Source of the DNA: Atrichornis clamosus
Lineage: Eukaryota; Chordata; Aves; Passeriformes; Menuridae
Reading direction: 5' to 3'
NCBI GenBank assembly: GCA_013400975.1
Contig: WBMZ01008972.1
Coordinates: 18,044 to 82,043, forward strand
Length of the DNA stretch: 64,000 bases
Both the position numbers and the translations under genes were made by a program. The notes beneath the pieces were generated by a model. That model searched no databases. It had not been told where the DNA came from and was given only the letters and a program-made list of their open reading frames with translations. Below, one piece after another: positions 22,113 through 36,560 of this stretch (position 1 is the first letter of the stretch; every line of letters starts with the position of its first letter).

Positions 22113-25100
22113 CTAAGGAAAAATTAAACAGGGGTTAGATTTTCTACTACAATAGTCATGGTAAGAAAATAAATAAAATTAGCATTGACAGAATAAAGCC
22201 AGTAAAGGTCTTTTAGAAATGTATCTGATTTGATTGTATAGTAATGTGAATAACTTTAATACAAGATATGCCTGGTTCTACTTGTATGACTATATGAACT
22301 CTAGCATTTCAAAGATTTCTGAAGCCAATGCTAAATGACTACTGATCTTACACAGCACGTGACCACAATTCAATCAATTAAATCAATTCTGTTTCATATT
22401 GCTAGCTGGATTGTTACTCCACTCTTCAGTGAAGTAATTTTGTATTATTATTACAATCTGTACATGGCACTGATTTTATTAGATGTGAGCAAGCTGTATG
22501 AAGTAAAACAAGGCAAGTTAAACTTCCACTGAACTGTACAACACTAAACAAGACATCTGAAGCATATTGAAAGTCTTCTTCCCTCAAAAAAAAAATCAAA
22601 AATTTCTCTTCCCAAGTTACAAAAATAATTCTGTGTGTATGGATTGTGAAGACATACACTGATCCAACATTTTCCTTTATTGAGGAGAGAACAAACATCT
22701 CCCACTAACACTGGTGAACTCATTTTGAAGCGAGGAATCTGATCTAAAATAATTCTCACAACTCTCATAAACTATATAGGCACAAACCATATCTTCATAC
22801 TAAAAAATCTTCAAAACATGCTGATGCAGTAATAGGACAAGTACTAGAGCAGATTCTAAATTTTCTGTCAGTGATTTCTCATTGAAAAATTTTTCCTTGC
22901 GGAAGAAGTTTTGCTGAAGCTTTTATTGCATCTTTTTGAGAAAACTGAAATTACACTGTGTTGTTCCAAGCCCAAATTGAACTGAACTCCTTGGTTTTCA
23001 GTCGCATCTGTGGTACTCATGGGGCCTCGGGGATCTCTTCTTCTTTTTGCTGTGCTGAAAAATCTTGTCGGATCAAGTTACCTAAGTGGCATTTTCATGA
23101 CGTGCAATTCCATGGGAGAGGCAGTCTGGCTATGAAACTCAAGCTCTTGGGAAATCCAAGCAAGCAAAGCCCACGGTCCAAGTCTGATGAAGCATACAAA
23201 GACCATAGGAAGATGCAATTATCATACTCATCCAAAATAAAATGTGTACACATGTTTCAACACTTGCAAGTCAAAATTTGTTTGACCTTTTTGTTTTGTG
23301 AAAAGCCTGATGATTCAACATTTCATTTCAGTTCAGGATAAAATCAACTAGTAAGTCACCAGAACCACAATTTCCTTTCTAATTCTGACTTTCACACAGT
23401 GAAATTGTGAAATCAAGAGCATCCTCACTTTGTAGATGAAAAGATGTAACTGCTGGGTGAATTCCTCAAAATCAAAGGGTCAAGATTGGACACCTCTACC
23501 GCTATTGTACCTGTGAAAATATCTTTGTCAAACAAGTGAACTAACACCCTCATAAGACAGGAATATTTCCTTTCCACAGCCTCCTGAGATTCCCACTCTC
23601 CCTGTAGATTAAAAAATGGTGGTGTAGAATTTCCTCACTGGCAATTTAGATATATTCATGCTGTATTTCTGCCTTCCATATCTGTGGTAATGACATACAC
23701 GTTCATTTGCATGTCAGACTTTGATTTCAGTAATGTTCACTCCTTACATGCCTAAAACACCAGCCAGGCACAGTGGGAGCCCAACACCTGAAGGGAAAGA
23801 TGAATATTTGATCCAAGATCCACTGTACAAATCTGAGAAGAAAATTAGGCAACTGAGTAGAATTACAAGCTTTACCTCATCTCCATCAAAAAGTAGCCAT
23901 GACAGGATACTTCTCAGCACTGTGAGCAAAAGTAATAACAACATTTAGGGATGGAACCAGAAAGCTGGAACGGTTAACATGTGTTTTCCCAATTGAGTGC
24001 AGAATACCTCAAGTACCCCAACTATAGGGGAAGCACACATTTTCTGATGCCTTAACTGAAATTATTTGAGTACTGGAATGTTTGCTAAACAATTTCCTCT
24101 CTTCATGCTGAAATTGTTAGAATATGTATCTAATCATTGTAATGACAACATATTTGCTTAAAATACAAAAAGCCATCACAAATGGATTTGATAATTATCT
24201 CATAATTAAACACAGGAAGAGTTAGCTTTTTTTGGGGATTTAAAAGATTGCTCCTTTTTAAAAAATCCCAGTAGAAACTGTATTCTTCTTAACAAGCATA
24301 TTATATTAACAGCATATTTGTTTTTATGGGTTTTGCTGTTTCACACTCCTGTAGCTCATTTGATTCATCTCAAAATCTGACTTCCACTGCAATGCTTTCC
24401 TTTCAAATATCAAAGGGTCCATAGTTTCTCCTCTGTGCAGGAAGCTGCAAAACCAAGACTTCAGTTTCTCCAGATTTTCAATCCCAGCCTAACATTAGCA
24501 TTCAGTTCACGATTGCCACGTGTCTCTCTTGTACTTCTTAAGAGGGATTGGAAACACTAGTAACTAAACAACCAGCATTCATGGCAGCAATTTTTCTTTC
24601 AGATAAAAGCATTCTAGAATAAAAATGTTGCCAGATATGTAAAAAGTTTGCTAATATAAATTTTTAAATGAGTAAAAAGTTTTAGGCAGAATTCTGTTTC
24701 TTTCTGTGTTGAACTCAGGTCCCTTCAAGAAAAAATAATAGATTCAAAGACCCTTCAAAACACAACCCTTCAAAAAGTTCCAAACAAACAGAAAAAACCC
24801 CAAAATAACGCAGGGGTATTTTCTCCCCAGAGGAACAGCTCCCTTTTGTAATTCCTCCATTTCTTTACGGAAGTCATCCTGGTGGGAGAAGGCCCATCAC
24901 TGGACCCATCATTATTGTCCATCCTCAGCTGAGCCCCACTGACGGCAAGGAGTGAGTGGCCTCCTCCTCCTCAGTCCTGGATCAGCTTCAGGGCTTCCAG
25001 GAGAATGATCAAGCCAAGAACAAAATACAGTAATTATCCTCCCTCTTCTCTGTTCATTAATGTACATTCAGTAACTGCATGTGGGATTCCTGGTTACTGG

Positions 25101-27009
25101 TAAGTCTGGTTATTTCTGGTTAGCTTGTTTCAAACTGTCATTTTAATTTGTTAAATCCCAGTCTGTCCCAATTAAGATCTCGATATTCGAGTTCCTGCCT
25201 CAGTTTTGTGCTTTGAAGATAAATAAAAGTGGAAAGAAGTGCCTCTAGTGCCTATTTTATTTTTTAAATACCATATTTTCTTTGTTACTATTTGCTTTAA
25301 ACTTAATCATCTCTTTAAAAGCCATGAGTGCTTTTACAAATACACAGTATGTCTTTTCATGAAGCAAAACAAAGATATTCACTAAAGCATTTCATTTTGT
25401 AATTACACGTTCTATTTATGTCATTACATGTATTTATACTAATTATGCTGTTAGTTCTAATTACACTAATTGCATAAATACATGATAATCAACTAAAGTT
25501 ACTTTCAAAGAACAAAAGAAATTAACTCTAGACCTACCTATTTATGGCTATGAAACCAACCTATGAAAATGAAAGAACTGTCATACTTTAGGGCACAGCA
25601 TCAGCACCCTACCCAAAAAATAGAGCTTGTTGAGACCTCCAATATGCAGAGTTGGAACAGTGTTTGCGGTTAGAAAAAGGTCGTCGAGGTGTTCTAGTTA
25701 GCAATGTAATGAAAATCTTATTACATTTATGAATGCCGTACCAAAAAGTGTGCCCAGTCTCATCGTCTCTTCCTGCATCTTTCTGGAAGACTTTTATTCA
25801 ATATTTTTTCCATGGGAATAAGTTACAGGCAAAGAAAAATTGATTGCTTTTTCTAGTATTCTGTTTCTAAGGAGGACCTACTGGTCTTTCTGCCTATAAG
25901 GTACTACAAAATAAATGAGTTTTTTGGAAATACGTGCCTAAATAAAACAGGACTCTGCAATACCATCATTCAGTGGTAACGAAGATTCATATAAGGTCAG
26001 GGTTTTAAACTTGGGAGGTTTCCCAGTATAGTTCTGCAGAGCTTCTACATAAAGCTGTGATAATTTGGGCTAAAATATTTGTCCTTAACACTGTTTTAAC
26101 CATATTAACCTCTTAAAATGGTAAAACAAATGACCACCACATGCCTCAAGTAACATTATAGATTTATATTGTAATAATCCTCTTTAACCTACAGCTCCAA
26201 GGATGCTTTTGTGCTACACATTTATTAGACTAGTGAGGTTAAGACTTCACAGGAGGTGAGAATTTCCACAAGAGAAGTAGATTCAGTTTGTATAATTTCT
26301 CAAACTGTCCCAAAATTACACCCAATCTAGTGTGAACCTATCCAGTCAAACCCCAAAATGTCTGTTAGAGAGACCCCATTTCTACAAGGACTTGCAGTTT
26401 ATACTTCAAGTTTAAATCAAAAGTATAGTTCATGAAAGAGATTTAATCTTATAACCTGCTTTCTACTCTCTTACTCAATTTGAAGGATTTAAATGTATTT
26501 CAAACTAGAATCTGTGTACGTGTGGGAAGACATAAACACAGCAAATGCAGGATACTATTGTTAAATACAATCTAAAATTTGCAAGATTCATTACAAAGAG
26601 GATGTAAAAGCGCAGCTTATAAAAGAAATGTTAATTTCACCTCACATGTAGCCTGTAAATCTGATGTTCTATATTTGATAACATAAAAGAAAATATCTTA
26701 AGCTTGTATACACCTTTCACAAGAAATCCAGCTACAGTCACGAAAGGTGCCTAGATTATTATGAGACCTCCAAGTCCTATATTTTGTGACACTGGAAGGT
26801 TTGAATGGTGCAAACCAAATTTGTAAGAGCACCTCACTGGCAGGGAAATCATCCTGACTGCAGAGATGGGGAGGACAGATGAACAGCCGGCAGAACCATA
26901 AGCACAAATAGGTTAATTATGTATGCACACAGAAGAATGTTTAGATTTGGTCCCCATGACTTAAACATATTGTAGTTCACTTATTAAAAACAGAAAATAA
27001 AAAAATCAC
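22113..27009 (-). other. PHF21B: PHF21B intron with TAAT-rich segment
   Basis: About 4.9 kb, AT-rich. No repeat family was recognised. The stretch at 25399-25492 is dense in TAAT cores, and 24100-24240 has similar character. Confidence 0.85.
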
Positions 27010-27132
27010 CTCTGGATTTTCCTCCTTTTTCTTTTTGGTAGCAGGGTGTCCCTGAGCTGACTCTTCAGGAGGTTTCTTTGTTTCCACTTTACCTTCTGTC
27101 TGGGTTTGGACTTGAGGCTGAATAATGATAAC
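27010..27132 (-). CDS. PHF21B: PHF21B coding exon (residues 149-189)
   Basis: The exon is 123 nt, phase 0 at both ends. The acceptor is ...TCTTTTAG|GTTATC and the donor is CCAGAG|gtgatt. It reads VIIIQPQVQTQTEG, then a Glu/Lys-rich part, then PATKKKKEENPE. The lysine run could be a nuclear localisation signal (inference). The human counterpart has the same start and a similar KKKKE stretch, but is slightly longer before ENPE. Because the exon is phase-symmetric, skipping it would keep the frame. Confidence 0.93.
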
Positions 27133-28863
27133 CTAAAAGACAATGTATAAACAAGAGAATTCACTATACGAAACTGGATTTTTCTGCCTGAAACCTTTGA
27201 TTCTTCTTTGAAGGCTAGAAACATCTTGATATTTCTTGATACCCCTACAAATAAGAAAATTAAGTCACAAGTCAAAAGCATAAAACAACAGCATACCTAA
27301 TTTAGGGTCCTAAATCCATGCTTAAGTTTCTAAAAATTAATTCTTATTGGTGCATACACCTACTGCTGTTTAAGTCATTTGATCAGTGCCTGTAAAAATT
27401 AACACACTTTCTCTTTAGAGGACTTGTGAAGCTGGCTGAGCAGCCATGCTTTAGCACTTACGGTGTCAGCGATTTTAAGGTCTCCTTTATTTTGTGTACA
27501 AGGAGAAGAGATGGGATTACTAAACATTCAATCCCAGTCTGATCTCAGTCATACCAGTGTTATTTCAGAGTAAGTACATGGGGATGGGAAGGAAGATATT
27601 CTTCATGTGACTGAGATCAGACTTCAGTCCTCAGCCTTTACCTGTTATAAGCTGTGGGTGTCCAGTTTTTCATAAACTAAATAAACTATACATGGTTTAA
27701 ATTAAAATCATGTCTTGTTTAGAACCTATAGGAATTAGGACACAGATCTCATTCACACATGTATGTTAGTATATCCAGCTGGTCATATTTGAATTACCAC
27801 ATGAAGGTTTACATGGTGCAGGTCACATTCTCTCAGAAGTTATTAAATTAAAAGGAATGAATGACAATTTCTGCCTACAGAACTATACATGTGATTTAAT
27901 ACCTATAATCAAAAGGACTGTGGAAGACCTTCCCAAGCTCACCTTATAGATAAAGATTATTAGATTTGAATACTGGGCCTTTTCCATCTAATTCATTGCT
28001 AACTTTCAATCAATACCATTTAAATGTTAGACACCTTATCTCAACTCAGTCACTCTAGAAGATTGAAGTGAATAAAAAGGGATGCTTTTGTTAATCAGCA
28101 GCTATTTTAAGTAAGAGAAGAATAAATTATGTCAAAGAAGTGGGGAAGAGATGTTCTGCTTTTATTTACCTCAGAAGCCATCCTACATACTCTATTCTTT
28201 TTTAGCATGCATGAGAATCTGTGCTGGCAACAAGACCGAAATTAGCAGAATCCCAGTAGTAAATTACAGTGAATGTCTGCTGGGTACATTGGCAGCCTTT
28301 ATGGAATATGTTTCTGGTATAAGAGTGGTAAGTTATTGCATTTCAAAGCTGAAAAGCAGTACAAAGAGGAAACAAGTAATTCATAGCTTGAATTTTTTTT
28401 TCTACTGATCCATCTGCTGATAAGTTCTGAAACCCTGAGCTCTCATTTAATTTGGTCTGACCCTGAAAGTGCAGAAGGGAATGTCTGATTATTTTATGTA
28501 TTCCCTGGGGTCAGTCAATGTAACTACTATCACTGTATAACTGAAGAGGGAGTCCATAGAAATTTGAGCCTGTACAGAATTCAGGGATATTACTAGTGAG
28601 GATTGGCTTCAGGAAACAAATTCATATGGTCACCTTAATGTCAGACTACATAATGATGCATTTTGTTCCCACTAAAAACCGGCTTGCACACAGACAAATG
28701 TCTACCGACCTGTATGTGTCCCTGTAAGAATTTTCCCATTGCTTTCTGATTATTTTCTTTGAGAAGAACCACTGACACCACTGCACAGGGCTGTGCACTC
28801 GCAGGGGAATTTCTTGCTCACAGCTGCGGTGCAGTTCCTGTGTTTGCTACCCAAGGAACTCAC
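27133..28863 (-). other. PHF21B: PHF21B intron where a human optional exon would lie
   Basis: About 1.73 kb. I looked for a proline-rich in-phase exon ending like IFQ|gt, as in the long human isoform, and found none. No repeats were recognised. Confidence 0.8.
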
Positions 28864-29214
28864 CTTGCTCTCGGCACTGATGAGGAGTGGCTGCACCTTA
28901 ATGCTGTCATTGACCACTGAAACTGTGGCACTGGTGCTGATTGGAGCTGCATTGCTGGGGGAGGTGGAAATGATGGCGTAGGCCACACCGGCACCACTCA
29001 GAGGGGACGAGAGAGCTGCGGGCTCAGTGACACTTTGTGACTGGCTGTTGGGTGTCTGTACATGGCCGACGGTGTTGTTGGCAGTCGGAAGGGCAGGGCT
29101 GGGGTTTTTGATGCTCACTACAGTTGCCTTCTGGAAGGTGGGAGGCTGCTTGGAAGGTTGGTCTCTGCACGGGGAGATTGGGAGGCTGTCTGGAATCAGA
29201 GTCTTTGGCCTAAC
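28864..29214 (-). CDS. PHF21B: PHF21B coding exon (residues 32-148)
   Basis: This is the largest internal exon, 351 nt, phase 0 at both ends. The acceptor is ...TTTGTAG|GTTAGG and the donor is GCAAG|gtgagt. It starts [12 protein letters not shown] and passes through [20 protein letters not shown], then [15 protein letters not shown], and ends [12 protein letters not shown]. It is rich in Ser, Thr, Ala and Pro and probably disordered. The human counterpart has the same length and blocks, with substitutions concentrated in the Ser/Ala/Gln-rich middle. In human the next exon may be a proline-rich optional one; here the next recognisable exon is 1.7 kb downstream and starts VIIIQPQ, as in the short human isoform. 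Confidence 0.95.
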
Positions 29215-32200
29215 CTACAAACAGAGAGTCAGGCATTATTAGGCACATGAACAAACATTGCACACATGCATTTTCCTGAGAGAATCTCTAATCACATTAA
29301 CCAGAGACCTGAAGCATCTAGAAAAACAGAATGTAGTAGCTGCAAGTAGCCAGCCATTCATTTACTTGTAGCTATATTCTCAGGGCTTCTCAACTGGATC
29401 ATTTTGAAGTTCTTGACTCACTACAATGCTGAACAATAAGGAAAGAGAAAGTCAAATCCTCATTTTCATTAGCACATATCCATACTAGTCAAGTCACATC
29501 CAGTTCTCAGTAGGGATGTGTAAGCCAAAGCCTTTGCAAAGAATGGAAAACCCAGATGCAATAACTTCCTGTCCTGAAGGACACAGCACTCTTGGTATCA
29601 ATTAAGGAATGGGAACTGAATCATTAACGGAGTTGTGGGAAAGCATTTACAGGGCCAGTAAAGCATATGCCTTTATCCAGATGGATCAGTCAAACGGAGA
29701 GGAGATCAATCACACAATCATTCAGCTCACAAAAAATAAATAAAATAGAGAGAGGGATACAAGAAACCCACAACCATCAAACTTTGTATTTTGTTGCAGT
29801 AATTAAGGAGTTAGTTTGCAGCTGTGGGTGGATGTAAAAGGAACTTCCACGAATGGAGGAGGACACTTTGCCCAGCTTTGCAATGGCTGTCGCTGTACCC
29901 AGAGCCATGAATGATAGCTGCAATCAATTGTTTTCAGCTAACGTGATGTGTTTCCAGTGGGGTAATTAATATCACCCTGTCAAAATGGCTCTGCCTTAAC
30001 TATATGTTAAGTACAGTTCCAGGATTGAAAATAAAGAATTTAAACTGATTCACATGCAGTTAACTTCACTCCCAGCTTATTCGTTAACATAGCCAGACAA
30101 AACAGTCAGTTCCCTCTGTGCTTATTTAGTCCTGTCACTTCTGGCACCTTCCATACTGTGAAAAAAAATGACAAGTTGTAACAGACAGATATGGGAAACA
30201 GCTGCCTGTGACACCATGCTGGAGTCTCTACAGGAGCCCTTCCAATGGTGCCGACTTCAATCTTGAGCCTAAGTAAAAAATTTGGTGAAAATGTGGGGAT
30301 TTACTGATGTGCAGAAAAGCATCTCTCAAGGCTGGCCATCACCCCCTATCACGTCAAGGAGGAGCTGTACCCGTTTGTCCCCACAGCAAATATTAAGTGC
30401 AGCAACACACGTGTTGTGAGCTCTTTGTGTCTCAATAACTTGTCCCTCAACTGTCGACAGGACCCTAATAGTCACAAGCAGTGCAAACAGTTATCAGAAG
30501 CACAGTCCTGCTTGGGAGCATCCATATTTCCAGCAGCCATGGTAGATGAAAAGGGAAAGAGGAGGTTTGTCCAAGGTCCTGCAGATTCATGCCAAAGCCA
30601 GGAGGCCACTGTGTTCAGCTCACAACTTCAAGGTGACACTGGAAAGACTCAGAGACCCACGTGAAATGATGTAAAACCATGCAGAACTCCAGCTAACCAC
30701 AGTCAAGATACACTGACAATAACTGAAGGGTTCTTTGCTCTTTTTTTAATGCAATCACTTTATGTAATGATTATGTGATTTAGTTAAGATACAAGACAAA
30801 TATCCTGGTCAAGTTGTTTAAGGGAGGACTCTATAATTAGCTTCATATCCATAATTAGTTAATGATCTTATTTTCAAAAGTAGTGCAGAGAGCCTTGCTT
30901 TAAACTCATCTTGACCCAGGCATTCAGCAAAACTCAGTCTTCTAACACAAACATCAGCTCAGTGCAATAAAAGACATGATACTCAGAGCAATTTGTTCAT
31001 GTCAGTGATACAAGCAGATCTTGCAATATCTGCTTTTACATTTTCATAATAATATCCTTTCCCTCCCGTGTTAAATCTTATGTAAGTCTCTCATATAATG
31101 AATTGCTCATGCCTGTGTGCTCAGAGACACATTCACAGAAATAATACCATTATCCAGAAAAGAAAGTGTGGGAAGCTTGGTAAAATACAGTTAAAATGTA
31201 TTACCATGGATAAAAAAAAATCCAAATTTAATTCTTAGTTGTTTGGCTATCATCTAAATTTTATCATCTTTCCTTAAACTATTTTTTTGTAAATTAATAA
31301 AACATCTGTTATGAACAGGAATGCTGTAAACACACAGATAAGCACATATATTCAGAGACAGAGAGAGAAAGAGTATGGAGTAGTTCAGATTAAAGATTCA
31401 ATAGAACAGTCATTAAGACCTTTAGAAAAAATCCAGTCTGACAAAAAATTGGCTCAGAAGTTTTCCTAGCCAAAAACTGTCATGTAGTCTACCAGGATCT
31501 ACTGTATCTGTCACTCTTAATTGCACTTTTATATTTAACCAAATGCCTAATTAAAACTTAATGCCTATACATATTCCAGGTATGTAATTATCTTTTCTAC
31601 ACTATTGCATACATATATATATAGACTGACAGATGCAATATCTCAGTGAATCCTACACACATCTATAACACACATCCTGCAAGCTGTGGATGAACACACT
31701 TTACTTTGCTATAACTCTTCTTGTGCAGACCATTCAACAGACTCAACTTTCCAAAGAAGTAAATTCTTTATAAAGTGCTGCATACTCAAATTATCTGATA
31801 GACTTTACCAAACTAGTACAGCACAGAGCATATGCTGGGCGCTTTCTGCCACCGTGTGATACAGAGGAGGAATAGCCATTTTCATGGGCTAAGCCTCTGC
31901 AAACTCCCTGCCAAGTTCACCTAACCTTGAGAGACCATATTTATTTGCAATTACAGAACAATACAAAGGGTTGACTAGAAAAAAAAGTTTCAGGTGCTCC
32001 TGAGCTAAAGCTAAAATAATTTAAAGTGAAAATAACCTTTATTTCTATGGCCTGCAAGTGTGAATCTAAAACAGAAAGCAAACGTAGAAGCCCCTTATGC
32101 TACAACACCTATGGATGTTCCCCCCTGGAATACAAACAGTAAGTATAAACATTTAATAAACAGCCATAATAAACAGTGAAAGACCTCTGGCAGAGGCCTT

Positions 32201-35200
32201 GAAAACCAAACTGCAATAGTAATTTGTGAGGATAAATGGTGTCAGCTAGAAAGTGTAAAAATAAGAAGGAAAGAATTAGCATAAATTCCTTTACCTCATG
32301 GCAAAACTGTAGCTTAAATTTGGGAGATGGAAGGAGTACCGTGGCACTAGTAAAAGTTTGGAAGTGGACAATCACTGAAGAAGAGCTGGAATAAATCTAG
32401 GGCAGGACAGGGACTGCACTGCATATGCACTATATCAAAAAGACATTTTCTACTGAAAGTAGCACAAGTTGAATGGCACCAGTCCCTGTCACAAGAGTCA
32501 CAGAAATAAAAAGTGCTAAACTTGAGCAAAGGATAATAGAAAGAATAACAGACAGAATGTATATTACCAAGAGAACTGCAACTGTTGGTGAGTGTTGCAA
32601 ATAACAATTCTGTAGTTCAACCCTCCTCCCCCCAAGCATCTTTCATTTAACTTCTGACAACTGTCAAAGCAGAATGTGATACTATCAGGGCTCAAAATGC
32701 AGGGGAAGAGAAAGCTGCTTCTTGAATATAATGATTTCCTAAACCCATGTTGTTCTTGAGTTTCTTCAATACCCACAGTAACAGAAACATTTAATTTCCT
32801 GTGGCAATGTTCAGACAGCCCTTGTACTTCTCAGCTGCAGGTGAACACACTTTTCAAGGAGGTATTCTCAGATCTGAGCATTCACTAGGTGGGGGCTGTC
32901 TGCTTTTCAGGCAGGGAAATAACAGGGAGCCCAATCCTGTGAGACGTGCAGACTGCTCTTTTGTACAACAACCTCTAATTTAATATATTTTGAAGAGTTT
33001 CAGATCAGGAGGGGATCAGCTCCTGTGACTAACATGACTTCTTGAATATCCCATATTATTAAGGTCCGTCCAGATGTCCCTATATGAAGCTCAGACTTCC
33101 TTTTCACCAAACAGCATTCCAGCTCTCAAGAGCACAAATTATTGAATATTGCAGAGGTGAATGAATTGATGAGTTGTGGAGGTGGGAGAGCCTGACTTGT
33201 GTCACCACTGACAAAGGCAACTGTGATCACGGGCAATCTATTTCCTGAGGTACATCCCACCAGGTGAGCAGCTCCCCTGCTGCAGTAAAGAAAAACAAGG
33301 TAAGAAGAAAACCTCTTACAAAATAAGCCCTCAAGATCTAACCCAAAGTATGGGGGAAAAGGAGAAGGGAAGAAAAGCACACAATTCCTCCAATCTCTGT
33401 GGGCAATCCTGTGTAGTCCTAAAGGACAGAATTCAATTAGAACAGTTACCTCTGTGCAGATCTATGGGTTCTACAAGAATTGTTAAGGGTATTTCTGGTA
33501 AATGTGTTCTCCTTAAGGCCTAGGAAAGAAGGGAAATTAACAAGTATACTTCAATTACAAGAGCAAAAGGGATCACTGCGATCCTCCACCTCACAGGCTG
33601 GCCACAGAGTTTCTTCCAGAAACCGAAGACTGATTTTAAAATAAAATACTAAAGACTTCTTAACAATGAGCTCCAGTAAATTGTTATAATATTTTATTAT
33701 GCTTATGACTGACATTTTATTGCAAGGTTGAATTTGCCTAACTTCAGCTTCCAGTCCCTGGATCCTGTTATAGCTTTGTCAGCAATGCTGAAGAGCCTTC
33801 CTTCTCCCCTGTATCAGATATCAGCTGGATCGTGCTCAGCATCCATCAGCCCTCCATACTGGCAGGACTGATCTGTCTGGGAGAGAATTTTTCAGCTCAA
33901 CACAATATCACATTGCCTTTGAGAGAAAGACCATTATTCACACTTTATTTTCACTTCACCCTTGTACTCAGAGCTTGAAAACAAAAACTCAAAATGGATT
34001 TGGCACAATTCATATGTCACAGAGGCAAAGTGCGGGGAGCAGCAGACAGAGCTTTCATTCTTAAAAAGCTTTAGAGGATCACACACAAAACATTAGCAAT
34101 GGCTGATAAAATGAGTGCAATATGGGGTAATTATATCCTTCACCAGAATGAACAGATGCACACTGACTTCAGTAAAGCTGTGTCTATTTATGCCAGCTGA
34201 GGACTGACTCTCCCCCTCTTCTTCGTTAATCAATAAAAATTATGCAAAAAAACCCACTCCCTAAAATCCAGTTTTCCCAACTCACTCAAAGTGTTTGCAG
34301 CTTGGTTGATTTTTGGTTCCTTTCCTGATAAGCTCCTACTATCTTCAGCCTGATCTAAGACCACAGACAAAATAAACATAGTTTATTTTCTTGCCACAGA
34401 GAAGATTTCTTTCTTTTCTTTCTTCCCCTTGATGAGGCTACACAAAAAGGAAGTTACTATTCATTGTGCAACGCCCTGGCAAGATGACCCAGTTCAGTGA
34501 ATTCCATGTTCACATATAACATAAGCCTCTCTGTAGCATACCCCTGGAACATTACAACCCCTGGAACAAGTAGCCTGGGAACCTACAGAAATGCAGGAAC
34601 CTATGAAATGCAGAGCAAAGCCCAAGGAGCTCCTCCAGCCCACATTTCCAATCCTGCTACTCTGGATAGCGCAGACCAGGAAGAAATCTTAATCTGATCG
34701 AAACCAATAGCAAAATTGAGCAGACTTCAGCAAGGCCAGAATGGCAACCAGCCCCTCGAAACAAATCCTGGTCTTTCAGCTTACACACAACCCAACCCAG
34801 GAGTCACTCAGCAGTATTTTCACGTATGTTCAAATTGCACATGCTCTATCAGGCATCTCCCAGGTGCTGTGTACCTGCCCTACTTTGGTATTTCAATTGT
34901 TAGTCGTGGACAGACAACTTTAGTGGAAAGGTGACATGCAGTTAATAGAACCCCTGCACAGGTTTTAAGAAAACAAAACAATTTCATCTCGTTTTTCTTC
35001 TCTTTCAGCTTTGCTTGATACTACAGAAATGGAAGTTTTGCTGAGAGGGATGTTTGAGCGGGAATCTGCCAGCTCTGCTTTTTGTGGATGTTGGCATAAG
35101 GCAGTCAGGTGGGAGTTCTTTATTAAAAGAGTTATCAATGTTTTGAACACAAAACTGTATTTTTATAGGAACCTGACTGATTTTCTAATGAATTGTATGT

Positions 35201-36427
35201 TTTCTGTCTGTATTTTCTGGTTTGGCATTGCCACTATTGAATTGATGATTCAGTAAGTGGCTCTTTTCCATTTGCAAAGGGAAAAAACTACCATTAAACC
35301 AGCAAATAAAACCCAATATTATTAAAAAAAATAACAAGTTGAAGTTGAGAAGAATTTCTGCCTTTTTACCTTCTGCACAATGATTCTGTTCTCAAACATG
35401 CAGTTATCTTTGTGCCTCTGAGGAAAAAATTTAATCTTTATTGTTTAGGATTACAATAGGAATATAAAAGCCAGACTGAGATTATACACACTAGTCAATA
35501 ATTTGCTTCCACTCTTTCCAATATTACAAGTTAGCTTGCTTCTCTTGCAGATACTTATCTAGTATTAACTTCCTTCAAATAAATAAGGAGTGTCCATGAA
35601 GGCTTTAGTCACAAATGAGAGAAGACCTGTTTGCTTTCCTCCCATCCATATACTTGCATAGGCAAGATCTGGACTAATCCACGTAGCTGGACATTCACTG
35701 GATTCAAACTCTGGTGTCACCTTAAAGACCATGGATATCACTGCTTTGTACTGTCCATCACTTTAAGAGCTTTTCTTGCTTCCAGACAACAATAACATCA
35801 CATTATGATGATTCGACCAGCCCCAATGCATTTACTAGCCAAAATCAAAAAACTTGAAAGACAAAAATAATAATAAAAGGGCAAAAATAATTTCTGTCTG
35901 CTCACAGCCTAAGCAAGATGTAAACACAGAAAATGCTGAGAAACCAGGAGATGAAAATGAAGTGTTTAGGGTCAGGAAGCAGCACAGTGAGTTCCTCCAA
36001 GCCCTTGCTGAGGTCCTGCAGAAAAAGAAAACCTTCTATCCACCTGTTGTTCATCCAGAGTTCTAATGCAAGCTTGTACAACTGGCCTGAAGGCTCAGAG
36101 ACACAGCACAGTCCAGATTCAGGCCAGATGTGGATTGGAAGTCACATCATTCACATGGATACAAATGGCATGAGTGGAGAGAGGGGACATTTCTTACTCT
36201 CTCATTTGCTGCTACTCCACAAAGCAGCATTTGACATGGAGTAACATGAGAGTTTTCAACTGGGAAAAAGGTACCATGCCAGGTGTAAGAATGGCTTGAA
36301 TGTTACCTGAGGCTTGCATGGATGCTTTAGGATTCTATGTGCAGACTATCATGGAGAGCTGACTTTTATGGAGGTCATTTTCAAAATACTCACAGCACTG
36401 ATCAAATCTGAAGGTCTTCATCATGAC

Positions 36428-36560
36428 CAAAGTTGGAAGACACCTTTAAGATCATCCAGTCCCACCATCAACCCATCACTGCCACTGTAACCCCTAAACC
36501 ACTAAACCATGTCACCCAAAACATAGCGGGACAACTTAGAGTACCTTCCCCAGTGACTCT
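36428..36560 (-). mobile_element. CR1 LINE fragment, diverged
   Basis: The plus strand reads AGTTGGAAGACACCTTTAAG, ATCATCCAGTCCCACCATCA and CACTAAACCATGTCACCC, the reverse complement of a CR1 3' region. Both ends are eroded. Confidence 0.75.

Noticed and set aside
28793..29250. Plus-strand frames of 62-71 codons
   Set aside because: They are shadows of the 351-nt PHF21B exon.
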